From contig JAXLYE010000015.1 of NCBI GenBank assembly GCA_046351595.1, forward strand, positions 3,614 to 67,613: a stretch of 64,000 bases of DNA, in the 5' to 3' direction. A program made the translations under genes and the position numbers. The stretch is from JAXLYE01 sp046351595 (GTDB lineage Bacteria; Myxococcota_A; Polyangia; Palsa-1104; JAEUJZ01). The notes under the pieces are model-generated. The model was not told the DNA's origin, made no database searches, and saw only the letters and a list, made by a program, of their open reading frames with translations. The first letter of the stretch is position 1; each line of letters begins with the position of its first letter. Positions 38,091 to 46,626 of the stretch are shown one piece after another.

Positions 38091-39023
38091 GTGGAGAAGA
38101 AGCGCCTCTATCGCATCAAGCTCGGCCTGTTCGTCATCGTCAGCTTCTGCGGGATGATCGGCGCGGTGCTGTGGCTGGCGGGCTCGCGCTTCCTGCGGCC
38201 GGTGGATCACTACAACATCATCTTCGAGGACTCCGTCAGCGGCCTTCTGCCCGGCGCGCGCGTCGAGTACGAGGGCGTGACCGTAGGCCGGGTCGAGGAT
38301 CTCTTGCTGACCAGCCAGGCGCCGCCGCGGGTCGTCGTCAGCATCACGTTGCGGCCCGGGACGCCGATCCGCCAGGACACGGTGGCGATGCTGATGGGGC
38401 CCTTCGTCACCAACATCCTGTTCGTGCAGCTGCACGGCGGCAGCGAGAAGTCGCCGCTTCTGGAAGAAGGCGGGACGATCAAGGTGAAGTCGCGCGCGCT
38501 CGACAAGCTCGAGGATCGCGCGGCGCAGCTCTCGGAGGGGCTGAACAAGACCGTGAGCCGCGTGAACAACGACCTGTTGAACCCGCAGAACCTGCTCGCG
38601 GTGCAAAAGACCCTCGCGAACCTCGAGCAGCTCAGCGCCAAGCTGAGCGAGACCGCGCAGGATCTGTCGACGCCGCAGAGCCGCCAGTCGGTGAAGATGC
38701 TGGTCGTCAACCTGAACGAGGCGGCGAGCAGCCTCAAGTCCGCGGCGGACACCATCTCGAGCCTGCGCGGCGATGCGCAGGGCACGGTCGCGGAGCTGCG
38801 CAAGGCCGCCACGGCGAGCAAGGAGCTCATCACCGAGGTCTCGCAGCTGACGCGGCGCGTGGATCTGTTGCTGGTACAGAACCAGAGCGAGCTCGGTCGC
38901 CTGATCAGCAGCCTCGCGGACATGTCGATGCAGCTCCAGGCCACGACGGCGCAGCTGCGCAGCGACCCAGCGCAGATCATCTGGGGCAACCGTCGACCCG
39001 AACGGAAGATTCCTGACAAATGA
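38091..39023 (+). CDS. mlaD: MlaD-type MCE domain protein
   Basis: A 310-residue inner-membrane-anchored protein: TM at about 8-28 (KLGLFVIVSFCGMIGAVLWL), one MCE domain at about 40-115 (GLLPGARVEYEGVTVGRVEDL), then a long helical, coiled-coil-like C-terminus (LANLEQLSAKLSETAQDLS) that may form a periplasmic tunnel. MCE proteins assemble as hexamers. GTG start with GGAGG five bases upstream, one base after the mlaF stop. Its stop overlaps the start of the lipoprotein gene. Confidence 0.9.
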   Translation: MEKKRLYRIKLGLFVIVSFCGMIGAVLWLAGSRFLRPVDHYNIIFEDSVSGLLPGARVEYEGVTVGRVEDLLLTSQAPPRVVVSITLRPGTPIRQDTVAMLMGPFVTNILFVQLHGGSEKSPLLEEGGTIKVKSRALDKLEDRAAQLSEGLNKTVSRVNNDLLNPQNLLAVQKTLANLEQLSAKLSETAQDLSTPQSRQSVKMLVVNLNEAASSLKSAADTISSLRGDAQGTVAELRKAATASKELITEVSQLTRRVDLLLVQNQSELGRLISSLADMSMQLQATTAQLRSDPAQIIWGNRRPERKIPDK

Positions 39024-39709
39024 CGCCGCACCTCTGCACAGATTCCCTTGTTCCCAGAGCGAGCCGGGCGCGCGCGGGGGGTGTTCCGCGTGCGGCGCTG
39101 GGGGCCCTCGTTGGCCTCTTGTCCGCGAGCTGCGGCCTGGGCAAGCCCGGGCCCGAGCTGCACTACTACTCGCTGTCGCTGCCGGTCCCGCAGACCGCAG
39201 CGCCCGAGCACCGCCCGTCGCTGATGCTGCGGCGCTTCGCGGCGCGGGACCCGTTCGGGCAGGAGGCCCTCGTCTACCGCAGCTCGGCCTACCGCGTGAA
39301 CTTCTACGGCTACCACCGCTGGATCGCGCCGCCGGCCAACATGGTTTCGGAGTGGACGCTGCGCTACCTGCGCGGCGCCGGCGTGTTCAGCCAGGTCTCG
39401 GAGTACTCCGGGGATCTGCTCTTGAGCGCGATCATCCGCGACTTCACCGAGATGGACGGCGCGGACACCTGGTCCGCCAGCCTGAGCATCGACTTCATCA
39501 TGAGCCGCACCAAGGACGCGGCGCCGGTGTTCATGCGCGCCTACTCGGCCACGCAGCGCGCCGTCCGCCGCAACCCCGAGGCCGTCGCCGAGGCGATGAG
39601 CCGCAACCTGCAGCAGGTGCTCGAGCAGCTGGTCACCGATCTGCAGCCGGTGGCGGCGCAGCTCTCGCCGAGTGAGGTGGCGCAGCCGGCGCCCATCGGC
39701 ACGCGCTGA
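39020..39709 (+). CDS. ABC transport auxiliary lipoprotein (PqiC/LptE-like)
   Basis: A 229-residue lipoprotein (GLLSASCGLG, Cys at about 38) of the ABC_trans_aux type: YYSLSLP near the N-terminus, RSSAYRVNFYGYHRWIAPPA, and a helix near the end (EAVAEAMSRNLQQVLEQLVTD). Such proteins sit in the outer membrane and pair with MCE transporters. The ATG overlaps the mlaD stop by four bases. Residues 1-20 before the hydrophobic segment are long for a signal peptide, so a later start is possible. Confidence 0.85.
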   Translation: MTPHLCTDSLVPRASRARAGGVPRAALGALVGLLSASCGLGKPGPELHYYSLSLPVPQTAAPEHRPSLMLRRFAARDPFGQEALVYRSSAYRVNFYGYHRWIAPPANMVSEWTLRYLRGAGVFSQVSEYSGDLLLSAIIRDFTEMDGADTWSASLSIDFIMSRTKDAAPVFMRAYSATQRAVRRNPEAVAEAMSRNLQQVLEQLVTDLQPVAAQLSPSEVAQPAPIGTR

Positions 39710-39713
39710 GAGC

Positions 39714-42107
39714 TCAGCTGCGCGCAGGCGCGGGCTGCCAGCCGGCGAGCGCGGTGGTGAGCGCGGCGTCGAGCGCAGCCTCGTCGGGCGCGAGCAGCAG
39801 CAGCGGCCCCTCGGTCAGCGGCAGCAGGCAGCGGACCGTCGGGTGGGCGGCAGTGAGCCCGTCGAGCGGGCTGCGCGCCTTGGCGAGCTCGCGCGCGGGC
39901 CGCAGCACCAGAGCCCAGGCGGCGCCCTCGTGGCACAGCCCGGCGGCGACGGCGCGGCGGACCAGGCCGAGGGCCACGGTGCCGGTGGTGAAGCGCGCGT
40001 TGAGCTCGACGATCGGGCGCAGCGTCGGCGCACCGTCGGGGCCGCGGAAGACGAAGGCGTCGACGCCGCAGGGGCCGAAGAAGCCGGCGGCAGCGGCGGC
40101 GCGGCCCAGGGCGCACGCCGCGTCGGCGAGGGCCCGCTCGTCCGCCGGCGCCGCGCCCGACGTGAGGGCGCCGTCCGCGCCGAGCCGGCCGCGGTTGCCG
40201 AGGATCTGGCCGCCCGGCGTCACCAGCTGCCGCGTGCTGCCCAAAACCCGGACGGCCTGGACGGTCTGAACGGCCTGGACGGTCTGAACGGCCTGGACGG
40301 TCTGAACGCGCTCGACGGGACCGCCCGGTGCGACGAGGAGCTGGATCGACAGATCGAGCGCGCGCTCGAGCCAGGGCTCGAGGACGGCGCCGCCGCGCTC
40401 GCGCAGCAGGCGCAGGCTGTCGCGGGTGCCGCCGTTGAGCGTGAGCTCGCGCGTGCCGAGCAGCCGGCCGCGCCCCGAGGTGCCGTGCCGCGGCTTGAGC
40501 ACGAAGCGCCCGCCGAGCCACGCCGGCCAGGCAGCGACACGCTCGGCGATCGCCCGGGCCGCGGCCTCGGCGTCGACAAGCACCGCCGGCTCCAGCACCT
40601 GCACCAGGCCCGCGAGGCAGGGCGGCAGCAGCCCGAGGCGCGCGGCCTGCTCCTGCGCGAAGGCCTTGTCGTGGACCGCGCGCACCACCTGCGGCGACGG
40701 GCCGACCGCGTCCAGCCCGAGCGAGCCCGCCTGCGCGACGGCCTGATCGTGCCCGAGCCAGGCGCACAGGCCGCGGCGCGCGGGCAGCCCCGGCAGCGCC
40801 GGACCGGCGTGCTCGGCCCCGAGCGCCTGTCGCCAGCGCGCCTGCGCCGTCGGCTCCCCCGGCGGCAGCAGGATCGGCGGACCGCCGCTGGCGTCGCTGG
40901 CGTCGAACAGGGCGGCCCAGGCGCCGTACAGGCCGCGCAGGAAGCCGCGCGCGGTCGCCGGCACCGGCCGCTCCTCCTCGGCGCCGAGGTTGGGCAAGAG
41001 GTACAGGCGCTCGCCGCTCGTCTCGGGCGGCACGGACGGGCGCGGCATGGGGCCCGGCTCGACGGGCGCGGGCGCCGGGCTGCGGCCGAAGGTGGCGGCG
41101 CGCTGCGCCTGGCGCTCGTCGTAGGGCTGGGCCTTCTGCACCAGCTCGATCAGCGCGTCCGACAGACCGGCCTGCCGGCGCCCCGCCAGATCGAACCGCC
41201 GCCCCTTGGCCCGCGCCGCCGACAGCGGGAACGGCACCGCCTCGAGGTACACCTCGGCCTCCCCCGTCCCGGCGTGCTCGTCGAGGCGGGCCAGGCGCCG
41301 CAGCCAGCGCGCCGCCAGCCGCACGTGGCGGATCTCATCGTCGTGGACGCGCTGCATGAGGAGCGCGCTCGGCTCGTCGCCGGCGGCCCGGAACAGGTCG
41401 CGGTAGAGCAGCGCGAAGTCGAGGTTGGCCTGCTCGAAGGTCAGCCCGACCGCGCTCAGGAACGACAGCGCCGGGCTGCGGCCGCGTGCGATGCCGGCGT
41501 GGTGCTGCCACAGGTAGTCGGTGTGCTGCGCCTCGACGTCCGCGCTCGAGCCGCCGAGCTCCGCGATGCGCGCGAGGTACAGGGACAGGTGCCCCTGCTC
41601 CTCCTCCAGCGTCAGCAGCAGCGCCCGCCGCAGGCGCAGCGGCCACTCGGGGTACGCCAGCAGCGCCCACGCCATCAGCTCGATCGCCTGCAGCTCGTGG
41701 TGGGCAAAGCGCGCCAGGCACTGCACACGCGCCGCCGCGGCGACCAGCGCCTGCGACCGCGGCAGGCGCGGGCTGCGGCCCTGCGAGCGGGTCCGCGACG
41801 GCGCCCCGGCTGCCTCGCCGAGAGCGGCCGCCTCCGGGCGGTCGAGATGCTCGGGACGCTCGGGACGCTCGGGGCGCCCGGGCCGGTCGATGACCACGGG
41901 CGCGCCCGGCGGCGCAAACGGCAGCAGCCGCCCGTCGGGCTGGCGCGGCGGCGTGAGCTTGCTGGCCAGGTCGGAGCCCTCGAGGATGCGGCGGCACACG
42001 GCGTCGGCGGTCGGCGGCGCGACCGCCGCGGCGCCTGCAGCCGGGTCCACAGCGGCGCCCGGGACCGAACCCGATCCCGAGCCAGTGACAGAGCGTGGTA
42101 CAGCCAT
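39714..42107 (-). CDS. DUF455 ferritin-like domain fused to an ATP-grasp domain
   Basis: A 797-residue fusion. About residues 25-330 match DUF455, a ferritin-like helical domain with candidate di-iron ligands: Glu/His in FAHHELQAIELMAWALL, LTLEEEQGHLSLYLARI, and MQRVHDDEIRHVRLAARWL. About 400-797 resembles an ATP-grasp ligase: FVLKPRHGTSGRGRLLGTRE for nucleotide binding and LRPIVELNARFTTGTVALGL near the end. Low-complexity linkers encoded by short DNA repeats occur at about residues 72-90 and 600-620. Each half is common alone; together they suggest oxidation and ligation on one substrate, perhaps a peptide. Convergent with the mla operon by four bases. Confidence 0.75.
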   Translation of the reverse strand: MAVPRSVTGSGSGSVPGAAVDPAAGAAAVAPPTADAVCRRILEGSDLASKLTPPRQPDGRLLPFAPPGAPVVIDRPGRPERPERPEHLDRPEAAALGEAAGAPSRTRSQGRSPRLPRSQALVAAAARVQCLARFAHHELQAIELMAWALLAYPEWPLRLRRALLLTLEEEQGHLSLYLARIAELGGSSADVEAQHTDYLWQHHAGIARGRSPALSFLSAVGLTFEQANLDFALLYRDLFRAAGDEPSALLMQRVHDDEIRHVRLAARWLRRLARLDEHAGTGEAEVYLEAVPFPLSAARAKGRRFDLAGRRQAGLSDALIELVQKAQPYDERQAQRAATFGRSPAPAPVEPGPMPRPSVPPETSGERLYLLPNLGAEEERPVPATARGFLRGLYGAWAALFDASDASGGPPILLPPGEPTAQARWRQALGAEHAGPALPGLPARRGLCAWLGHDQAVAQAGSLGLDAVGPSPQVVRAVHDKAFAQEQAARLGLLPPCLAGLVQVLEPAVLVDAEAAARAIAERVAAWPAWLGGRFVLKPRHGTSGRGRLLGTRELTLNGGTRDSLRLLRERGGAVLEPWLERALDLSIQLLVAPGGPVERVQTVQAVQTVQAVQTVQAVRVLGSTRQLVTPGGQILGNRGRLGADGALTSGAAPADERALADAACALGRAAAAAGFFGPCGVDAFVFRGPDGAPTLRPIVELNARFTTGTVALGLVRRAVAAGLCHEGAAWALVLRPARELAKARSPLDGLTAAHPTVRCLLPLTEGPLLLLAPDEAALDAALTTALAGWQPAPARS
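40251..40308. repeat. 18-bp in-frame minisatellite in the DUF455/ATP-grasp gene
   Basis: The unit ACGGTCTGAACGGCCTGG is present at 40261-40278 and 40279-40296, flanked by partial units, and encodes (VQTVQA)n in the minus-strand protein. Multiples of three keep the frame. A second 9-bp repeat (about 41849-41880) encodes RPERPERPE. Confidence 0.7.
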
Positions 42108-42326
42108 CCGGAGACACCCGAGTCACACGGGTGGCGGCATCATACATGCGCCCCGCGCCCCGGCCGCGCGATTCCGCCGCGCGACCGCCGCAGCCGCCGC
42201 ACCACCGACGGCTCTCGGGGCGCCGCACGGCCGCGCCGCCGCCTCAGCCGCGGCCGCACCGCCGGCCCGACCACGACGCAGCGCTCGGCCGCACAGGGGG
42301 AGAACTTGGTATCCTAAAATCCAAAA

Positions 42327-42353
42327 TCCCCGAGTGTTGCCTTCGCTCGGGGA
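42327..42353 (-). terminator. Probable intrinsic terminator downstream of integrase 2
   Basis: TCCCCGAG (42327-42334) pairs with CTCGGGGA (42346-42353), giving an 8-bp stem and an 11-nt loop. Read on the minus strand it is followed by ATTTTGGATTTTAGG, a T-rich tract. It lies after integrase 2 and before the DUF455 gene start, where it would stop integrase transcripts. Confidence 0.55.
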
Positions 42354-42487
42354 GCCTACCCAATGCCGCAGATCGACTCGAACGGCCCCGTCGGGCCCGC
42401 GCTGTCGCCCGTCTCGACAGCACCAATTTCTAGAGCTCGGTTTTCAGCGACGGAAAACAGCTTTTCAGTTCAGTCTGCTGGAGGCTC

Positions 42488-42523
42488 TGGGACAAGCATT
42501 GGAACAAGATTTGGGACAGCCCT
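42488..42523. repeat. Three 12-bp repeats after integrase 2
   Basis: TGGGACAAGCAT (42488-42499), TGGAACAAGATT (42500-42511) and TGGGACAGCCCT (42512-42523) in perfect 12-bp register; on the integrase strand each has a TGTCCC/TGTTCC core and the array begins within three bases of the stop codon. It corresponds in position and core to the pair after integrase 1 at 6316-6339. An ACCAATTT octamer, shared with the region upstream of integrase 1, lies at 42422-42429. Confidence 0.6.
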
Positions 42524-43613
42524 ACGGCTTCCGCACAAGCAGCTGCACCCGCGCCATCTGGTCGCCGGCTTGCGCTGACCCGCGCGCCGCGTAGTGCTTC
42601 AATGTCATCTCCGTCGACTCGTGACCGAGGACGGACGCGACCAGCTCGGGCGTCGCGCCGGCGTGCAGCGCGGTCGTGGCCTGCAGGCCGCGCAGCGAGT
42701 GAGCGCAGACGCGCGGCACGTCGGCCTCTCTGCACATCCTCTCGACCTGGCGGTTGACCCAGCCGTGCCGGTGGCGGCGACCGTCCCGCGCCGGCCACAG
42801 AAGCGCCGCGCCGACCTTGTCGCGCGCGAGCTCGCGCAGGATCGGGCGCAGGACCTGCGGCACCTGCACCGGGCGGCGGCTGCTCTCCGTCTTCCGGTCG
42901 AAGTCCTCGGTGTCATCGACCCACAGGATCGCCCCGCCGTCGTCCAGGTCGCGCACCGTGCGGCTGTCGATCTCGCCTGGACGGAACGCCATCAGCAGGC
43001 CGACCAGCGCCGCCGCGGCACCGGCGTCGCCCTTGCGGGCGTGCTCAAGGCACACCGCGTAGAACCGGCGGGCCTCGTCGATGCGCAGCTGGCCCTTGCC
43101 CTTGTTCTTCCGGCCGACGGCCCTGATCTCATCGAGCGGGTTGGCCTTGATCCACTTCTCTTCGACGCAGAACGCCAGGAAGCGGCGCGACTCCTTGAGA
43201 TAGGTGTGCTGGGTCGCGACCCGAGCGATCCGGCCGGTGCGCTCGCGCGGCGAGGTCCGCAGCTGCTCGTACAGAGCCGCGCAGCGCGCCGGTGTCAGCC
43301 TGGCCAGCGGCTCGCCGAGCACGTCGCCGAAGAACTGGCGGATGTCGCGGTCCCGGTAGCTCAAGGTCAGCTCGCGGGCCCCGCTGGCGCGAAGGTGCAG
43401 GAGGTAGGCGTCGCCGGCTTCGCGCACGGTCATCCCGCCGTGCTGCGCCGCAGCGCGCGCGGCGCCCTCTGCGATCTGGCGGGCGGCCTCCGGGCTCGGC
43501 GCGCTGGGTCGGCACCACATGCGGCGCCCGGCGAGTACCAGCCGACAGCGCCAGCCGCTGCCGTGTTGATAGGGTCCTTCGATTCGAATCTGGGACATGT
43601 CAGGCTCATGCAT
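42522..43613 (-). CDS. Tyrosine recombinase/integrase (paralogue 2)
   Basis: A 363-residue integrase with the same layout as the one at 5234: N-terminal RIEGPYQHGSGWRCRLVLAG, core-binding domain, catalytic Arg in AFRPGEID, HSLRGLQATTALHAG, LGHESTEMT and the Tyr nucleophile in LKHYAARG. Long stretches are identical to integrase 1; differences cluster in the core-binding domain, so the two may recognise different sites. The ATG at 43613 follows GGAGGA at five bases. It lies in inverted orientation relative to integrase 1. Cargo, if any, could be the low-GC methyltransferase beside it. Confidence 0.87.
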   Translation of the reverse strand: MHEPDMSQIRIEGPYQHGSGWRCRLVLAGRRMWCRPSAPSPEAARQIAEGAARAAAQHGGMTVREAGDAYLLHLRASGARELTLSYRDRDIRQFFGDVLGEPLARLTPARCAALYEQLRTSPRERTGRIARVATQHTYLKESRRFLAFCVEEKWIKANPLDEIRAVGRKNKGKGQLRIDEARRFYAVCLEHARKGDAGAAAALVGLLMAFRPGEIDSRTVRDLDDGGAILWVDDTEDFDRKTESSRRPVQVPQVLRPILRELARDKVGAALLWPARDGRRHRHGWVNRQVERMCREADVPRVCAHSLRGLQATTALHAGATPELVASVLGHESTEMTLKHYAARGSAQAGDQMARVQLLVRKP

Positions 43614-43720
43614 TCCTCCGCAGGCGTCGACTCTGCGGAGGGGACCATACCGACTGCACGCACCCGACGCGCACCACCCCGTGGGTGAGGTCAGTCAGCG
43701 TGCTGAGGTCTGCTGCGACC

Positions 43721-43743
43721 CGAATTTTATCCCAATTTTATCC
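43721..43743. repeat. AT-rich repeat upstream of integrase 2
   Basis: On the integrase strand ATAAAATTGGG is followed by ATAAAATTCGG (11-bp period), within an AT-rich patch that continues to about 43780 and contains ATTGGT again. It parallels the AAATTGGT repeats upstream of integrase 1. Confidence 0.4.
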
Positions 43744-43874
43744 ATTCAGAGACGCTTGATTTTTCAGAATCAACCAATCTGACCAGTGAACGCAGCCCGA
43801 CCCGAACCAGCCGGCTCACCTACCCCACCCGACCCCCTCGAGGCCAACCGCGCTACCGCTGCAGAGCGTCGGCC

Positions 43875-44918
43875 CTACTCTTTCCTGGGCCTCAAGATCT
43901 TCTTCACCTTATCCACATTTGTCCAGAACGCGGTCACGAGGCGCCAGCTGTGGCTATTCAGCAGCTGCTCGATCATCCCGGTATTCGAATTCCCACCCGG
44001 AAACGGGTGTTCCTCGGGGAGCAGCTTGATCAGGCGCTGGCGCAGCGCATCCCCGACCAGGCTGTACTGCTGTGCCTGTTCGGCAAGGATCGCCAACATC
44101 AGCGCCATGCGCTCATCGTTGGAAGGCAGCTGCGCGGCTGCATCCTTTTTACCATCCAGCCGCATGCGCACATAGAACTCAGAGCCTTGGGACGGAACCA
44201 ATCGTTCAACCACAAATCGCGTCTTCCCCAGCGCACGCAGCTCGGTCATCATGAGCCGGAAGCTCGATGGCGTGAAATACCAGGCGTGACAGTCGTGATA
44301 TGGCTCTGCGGGGTCATCAAGGTCTGTCTCGAAAACCCTGTGCGTCTCAGAGAACGACGAAAACACCTTCAGGTCATTGATCGGGATCTGCGGCCAGATG
44401 AGGGCCTCGCCGTTGGTGACGTTGTAGGCGATGTTCTCGAAGAGGACCTTGGCCGAATGGCGGGTGGCCTGGTGCCGCTGTTTGTGGGCCTGCAAGACGT
44501 CGGCAGTTGTCGAAATCGGCTTGAACGCATCAAATTCAAATCGTTTATCAGGAATGGCGAGAGACAAAACCCCATTGGGCTTCAGCAGCGTTTCAAGCGA
44601 ATGAAGAAAAGAGAGCAGATCGGGGATATGCTCTATTAGATGACTGGCAAGACAATAATCGAAGCTGTGGTGGTCGGCAGCATCAAAACATTCGTGCAGG
44701 GTCTTGGTTTGCCAGACTACATCGACCTCTTCTATTTGATCGATATTTATGTCTGAGCGGCTCTTGTACTTCTCGCGCAGCACGTCGCGCGGGGCGTGAT
44801 CGACGACCTTGACGTTCCAACCCGCCTTCTTGCTGGCAAGGGGATTGAAGCTGGCACCGATCTCCATGCCCAGCATTGACTTCTCAAGCCCTGTCAACAG
44901 GATGCTATTTCTGTCCAC
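43875..44918 (-). CDS. SAM methyltransferase of polysaccharide-locus type, probably acquired
   Basis: A 347-residue protein with clearly lower GC than its neighbours. The N-terminal half is a class I methyltransferase: LGMEIGASFNPLA, VKVVDHAPRD, YCLASHLIEHIPDLLSFL and LKPNGVLSLAIPD. Helices follow, and the C-terminus carries NSHSWRLVTAFWTNV, like the SxSWRxTxPLR tail found on glycosyl- and methyltransferases of O-antigen and exopolysaccharide loci. It likely modifies a glycan sugar, but no polysaccharide genes adjoin it. Proximity to integrase 2 and base composition suggest horizontal transfer. Confidence 0.7.
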   Translation of the reverse strand: MDRNSILLTGLEKSMLGMEIGASFNPLASKKAGWNVKVVDHAPRDVLREKYKSRSDINIDQIEEVDVVWQTKTLHECFDAADHHSFDYCLASHLIEHIPDLLSFLHSLETLLKPNGVLSLAIPDKRFEFDAFKPISTTADVLQAHKQRHQATRHSAKVLFENIAYNVTNGEALIWPQIPINDLKVFSSFSETHRVFETDLDDPAEPYHDCHAWYFTPSSFRLMMTELRALGKTRFVVERLVPSQGSEFYVRMRLDGKKDAAAQLPSNDERMALMLAILAEQAQQYSLVGDALRQRLIKLLPEEHPFPGGNSNTGMIEQLLNSHSWRLVTAFWTNVDKVKKILRPRKE

Positions 44919-45111
44919 GATTCGTCTCCGCGCCGACGCTGTATGTCACGCGTTCTACCTTTGTGCGACGGGCGGAAGCAAGCGTTTGCGGCAGGCGGGA
45001 TACGCCCCTTGAGCGAGGACGCTCAGCGCGATGCACAGGAACTTGGGAATGTGGCGCAGGAAGAAGTGCGGAGCGAGCAGAGGTGCACTCTGGGTTGCTG
45101 CGGAGCGGTGC

Positions 45112-45639
45112 TCAAGAGCCGAGGTTGAAGGATCCCCGACGGGCCGTGACTCCCGTGCACTGCGAGGGCCTTGGCTCCTGGGAGTCGGCGTAATCGAAGA
45201 CGGGTGAATACGTCACCGATCGGGAGGTCTTGAGGGGGCTCGTCCCGTCGCGGTCGAGCGTGATCTGCCAGACGTCTCCGTCACGTAGCACCTCATTTTC
45301 GCCGACGTTGACGCCGAGCGCGGTGCCGCGACCGTCGGAGCGGACGATTCCGGTTAGCGCTCCGGTGAGCGGCGCGGTTTCGGTGGGCCCATGAACCGTC
45401 GCGGTCCCGCATCGCTCGGCGAAGCACACCTCGATGCGGGTCGTGCCGCCGCCGGACCCGAGGTAGGGAATGATCGGCTCGACCTGGATCCCATAGATGC
45501 AGCCATAGCGCAGGGACAGGGACGCGTCTTGCGACCAGTCAGATCCTGCGGGCGAGTCCCCGCACGCCCCCAGCGCGAGGAGCAGGACACCGACGCAGCG
45601 TCGAGATACTGCACGGTCAGACGGCAGGTTTGTCCGCAT
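45112..45639 (-). CDS. Small hypothetical lipoprotein
   Basis: A 175-residue protein from the ATG at 45639; the lipobox is LLLALGAC (Cys at about 27). The mature part is a beta-rich domain of about 145 residues (IRVEVCFAERCGTATVHG-like strands, DGDVWQITLDRDGTSPLK) with paired Cys. I do not recognise a family. Divergent from the exported VOC protein at 45776, with a 136-bp shared gap. Upstream, 44919-45111 holds no gene I can support. Confidence 0.55.
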   Translation of the reverse strand: MRTNLPSDRAVSRRCVGVLLLALGACGDSPAGSDWSQDASLSLRYGCIYGIQVEPIIPYLGSGGGTTRIEVCFAERCGTATVHGPTETAPLTGALTGIVRSDGRGTALGVNVGENEVLRDGDVWQITLDRDGTSPLKTSRSVTYSPVFDYADSQEPRPSQCTGVTARRGSFNLGS

Positions 45640-45775
45640 GCGCCATGCATACCAAGAGGACCGGCTCACGTACAAGCGGCTGGCCTGTTCACGGCTCCAC
45701 TTGCTGCGCGGGGCGGCGCAGGTCGGTCCTTCGAACACCGTGCAACGTCCGCGCTCGGCGTGTTACTGCTGCAGC

Positions 45776-46537
45776 ATGATCGGTCGACTCGTCTTGTTGG
45801 GTTTCCTGGGCTGGAGCGGAACCGTAGCAGCTGAGCAGCTCTCGCAGGTGCCGCTGTCCCCCGGCGCGTATCTCATCGATGGGAAGATGGACGGATTCTG
45901 CCGGAACGGGCCGGGCGGGAAGTCGCTGGTCGTCGAGAACGCCGAGGCCCTCACGGTGATCACGATCGCCGGCGCCAGCGTGCACGTCGATCGCTTCGCC
46001 GAGGAGGGCGTGCTGCGTCTCGACGGCGGCTTCGAGGGCACGGCGCTCGTGGTTGCCGGCGGCGGCCAGAAGCTGACGATGACGCCCGAGAGCGGTGCCG
46101 TCGTCGTACGCTTCGGACAGAAGCCGCCGCAGCGGTGGACGCACACCCCCGCGGGCACGAGCGGCGTGGCGACCGGCATCGGCGGCGTCTTCATGAAGGC
46201 CAAGGACGCCAAGAAGCTGCGCAGCTGGTACGCGCAGCACCTGGGGCTGTCGCCGACGCAGTATGGCTTCGTCGACCTCCGCTGGCGCGAGCTTACCGAG
46301 CCGTTCCGCGTCGCGCACACGATCTGGGGCACGTTCAAGACCGAGAGCACCCACTTCGACGGCCCCTTCATGATCAACTACCGCGTCGACCGGCTCGATC
46401 TCCTGCTGAACAAGCTGGAAAAGGACGGCGTCAAGATCGAGCGCAAGGAAGACGAGCCGGGAAACGGCCACTTCGCCTGGATCCGGGACGGAGAGGGCAA
46501 CCTGGTCGAGCTTTGGGAGCCGCCGCCGCGCGGCTAA
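45776..46537 (+). CDS. Exported two-domain protein with C-terminal VOC/glyoxalase domain
   Basis: A 253-residue protein: signal peptide (MIGRLVLLGFLGWSGTVAAE), a beta-rich N-domain (about 25-125), and a VOC domain at about 130-250: GVFMKAKDAKKLRSWYAQHL, LGLSPTQYGFVDLRWRE, NYRVDRLDLLLNKLEKDGV, FAWIRDGEGNLVELWEPP. The C-terminal Glu in LVELWEP is a usual metal ligand of this fold. VOC enzymes are normally cytosolic, so export is unusual. The ATG at 45776 is chosen because the signal peptide begins there, although the frame is open upstream. Confidence 0.7.
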   Translation: MIGRLVLLGFLGWSGTVAAEQLSQVPLSPGAYLIDGKMDGFCRNGPGGKSLVVENAEALTVITIAGASVHVDRFAEEGVLRLDGGFEGTALVVAGGGQKLTMTPESGAVVVRFGQKPPQRWTHTPAGTSGVATGIGGVFMKAKDAKKLRSWYAQHLGLSPTQYGFVDLRWRELTEPFRVAHTIWGTFKTESTHFDGPFMINYRVDRLDLLLNKLEKDGVKIERKEDEPGNGHFAWIRDGEGNLVELWEPPPRG

Positions 46538-46626
46538 GATCGTGCCATGGAGCGCTTCCTCTCGGCCCGTCTGCGCATTCCGCCGAGCGGATCCGCGCTG
46601 GCAAAGCGGCCAGGTAGGAGGTCCTT

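Noticed and set aside
42363..42578. 71-codon plus-strand ORF
   Set aside because: Only the first 20 codons look protein-like; the rest crosses the cassette repeats and runs antisense into integrase 2. Kept as a finding (gene stub), not as a gene.
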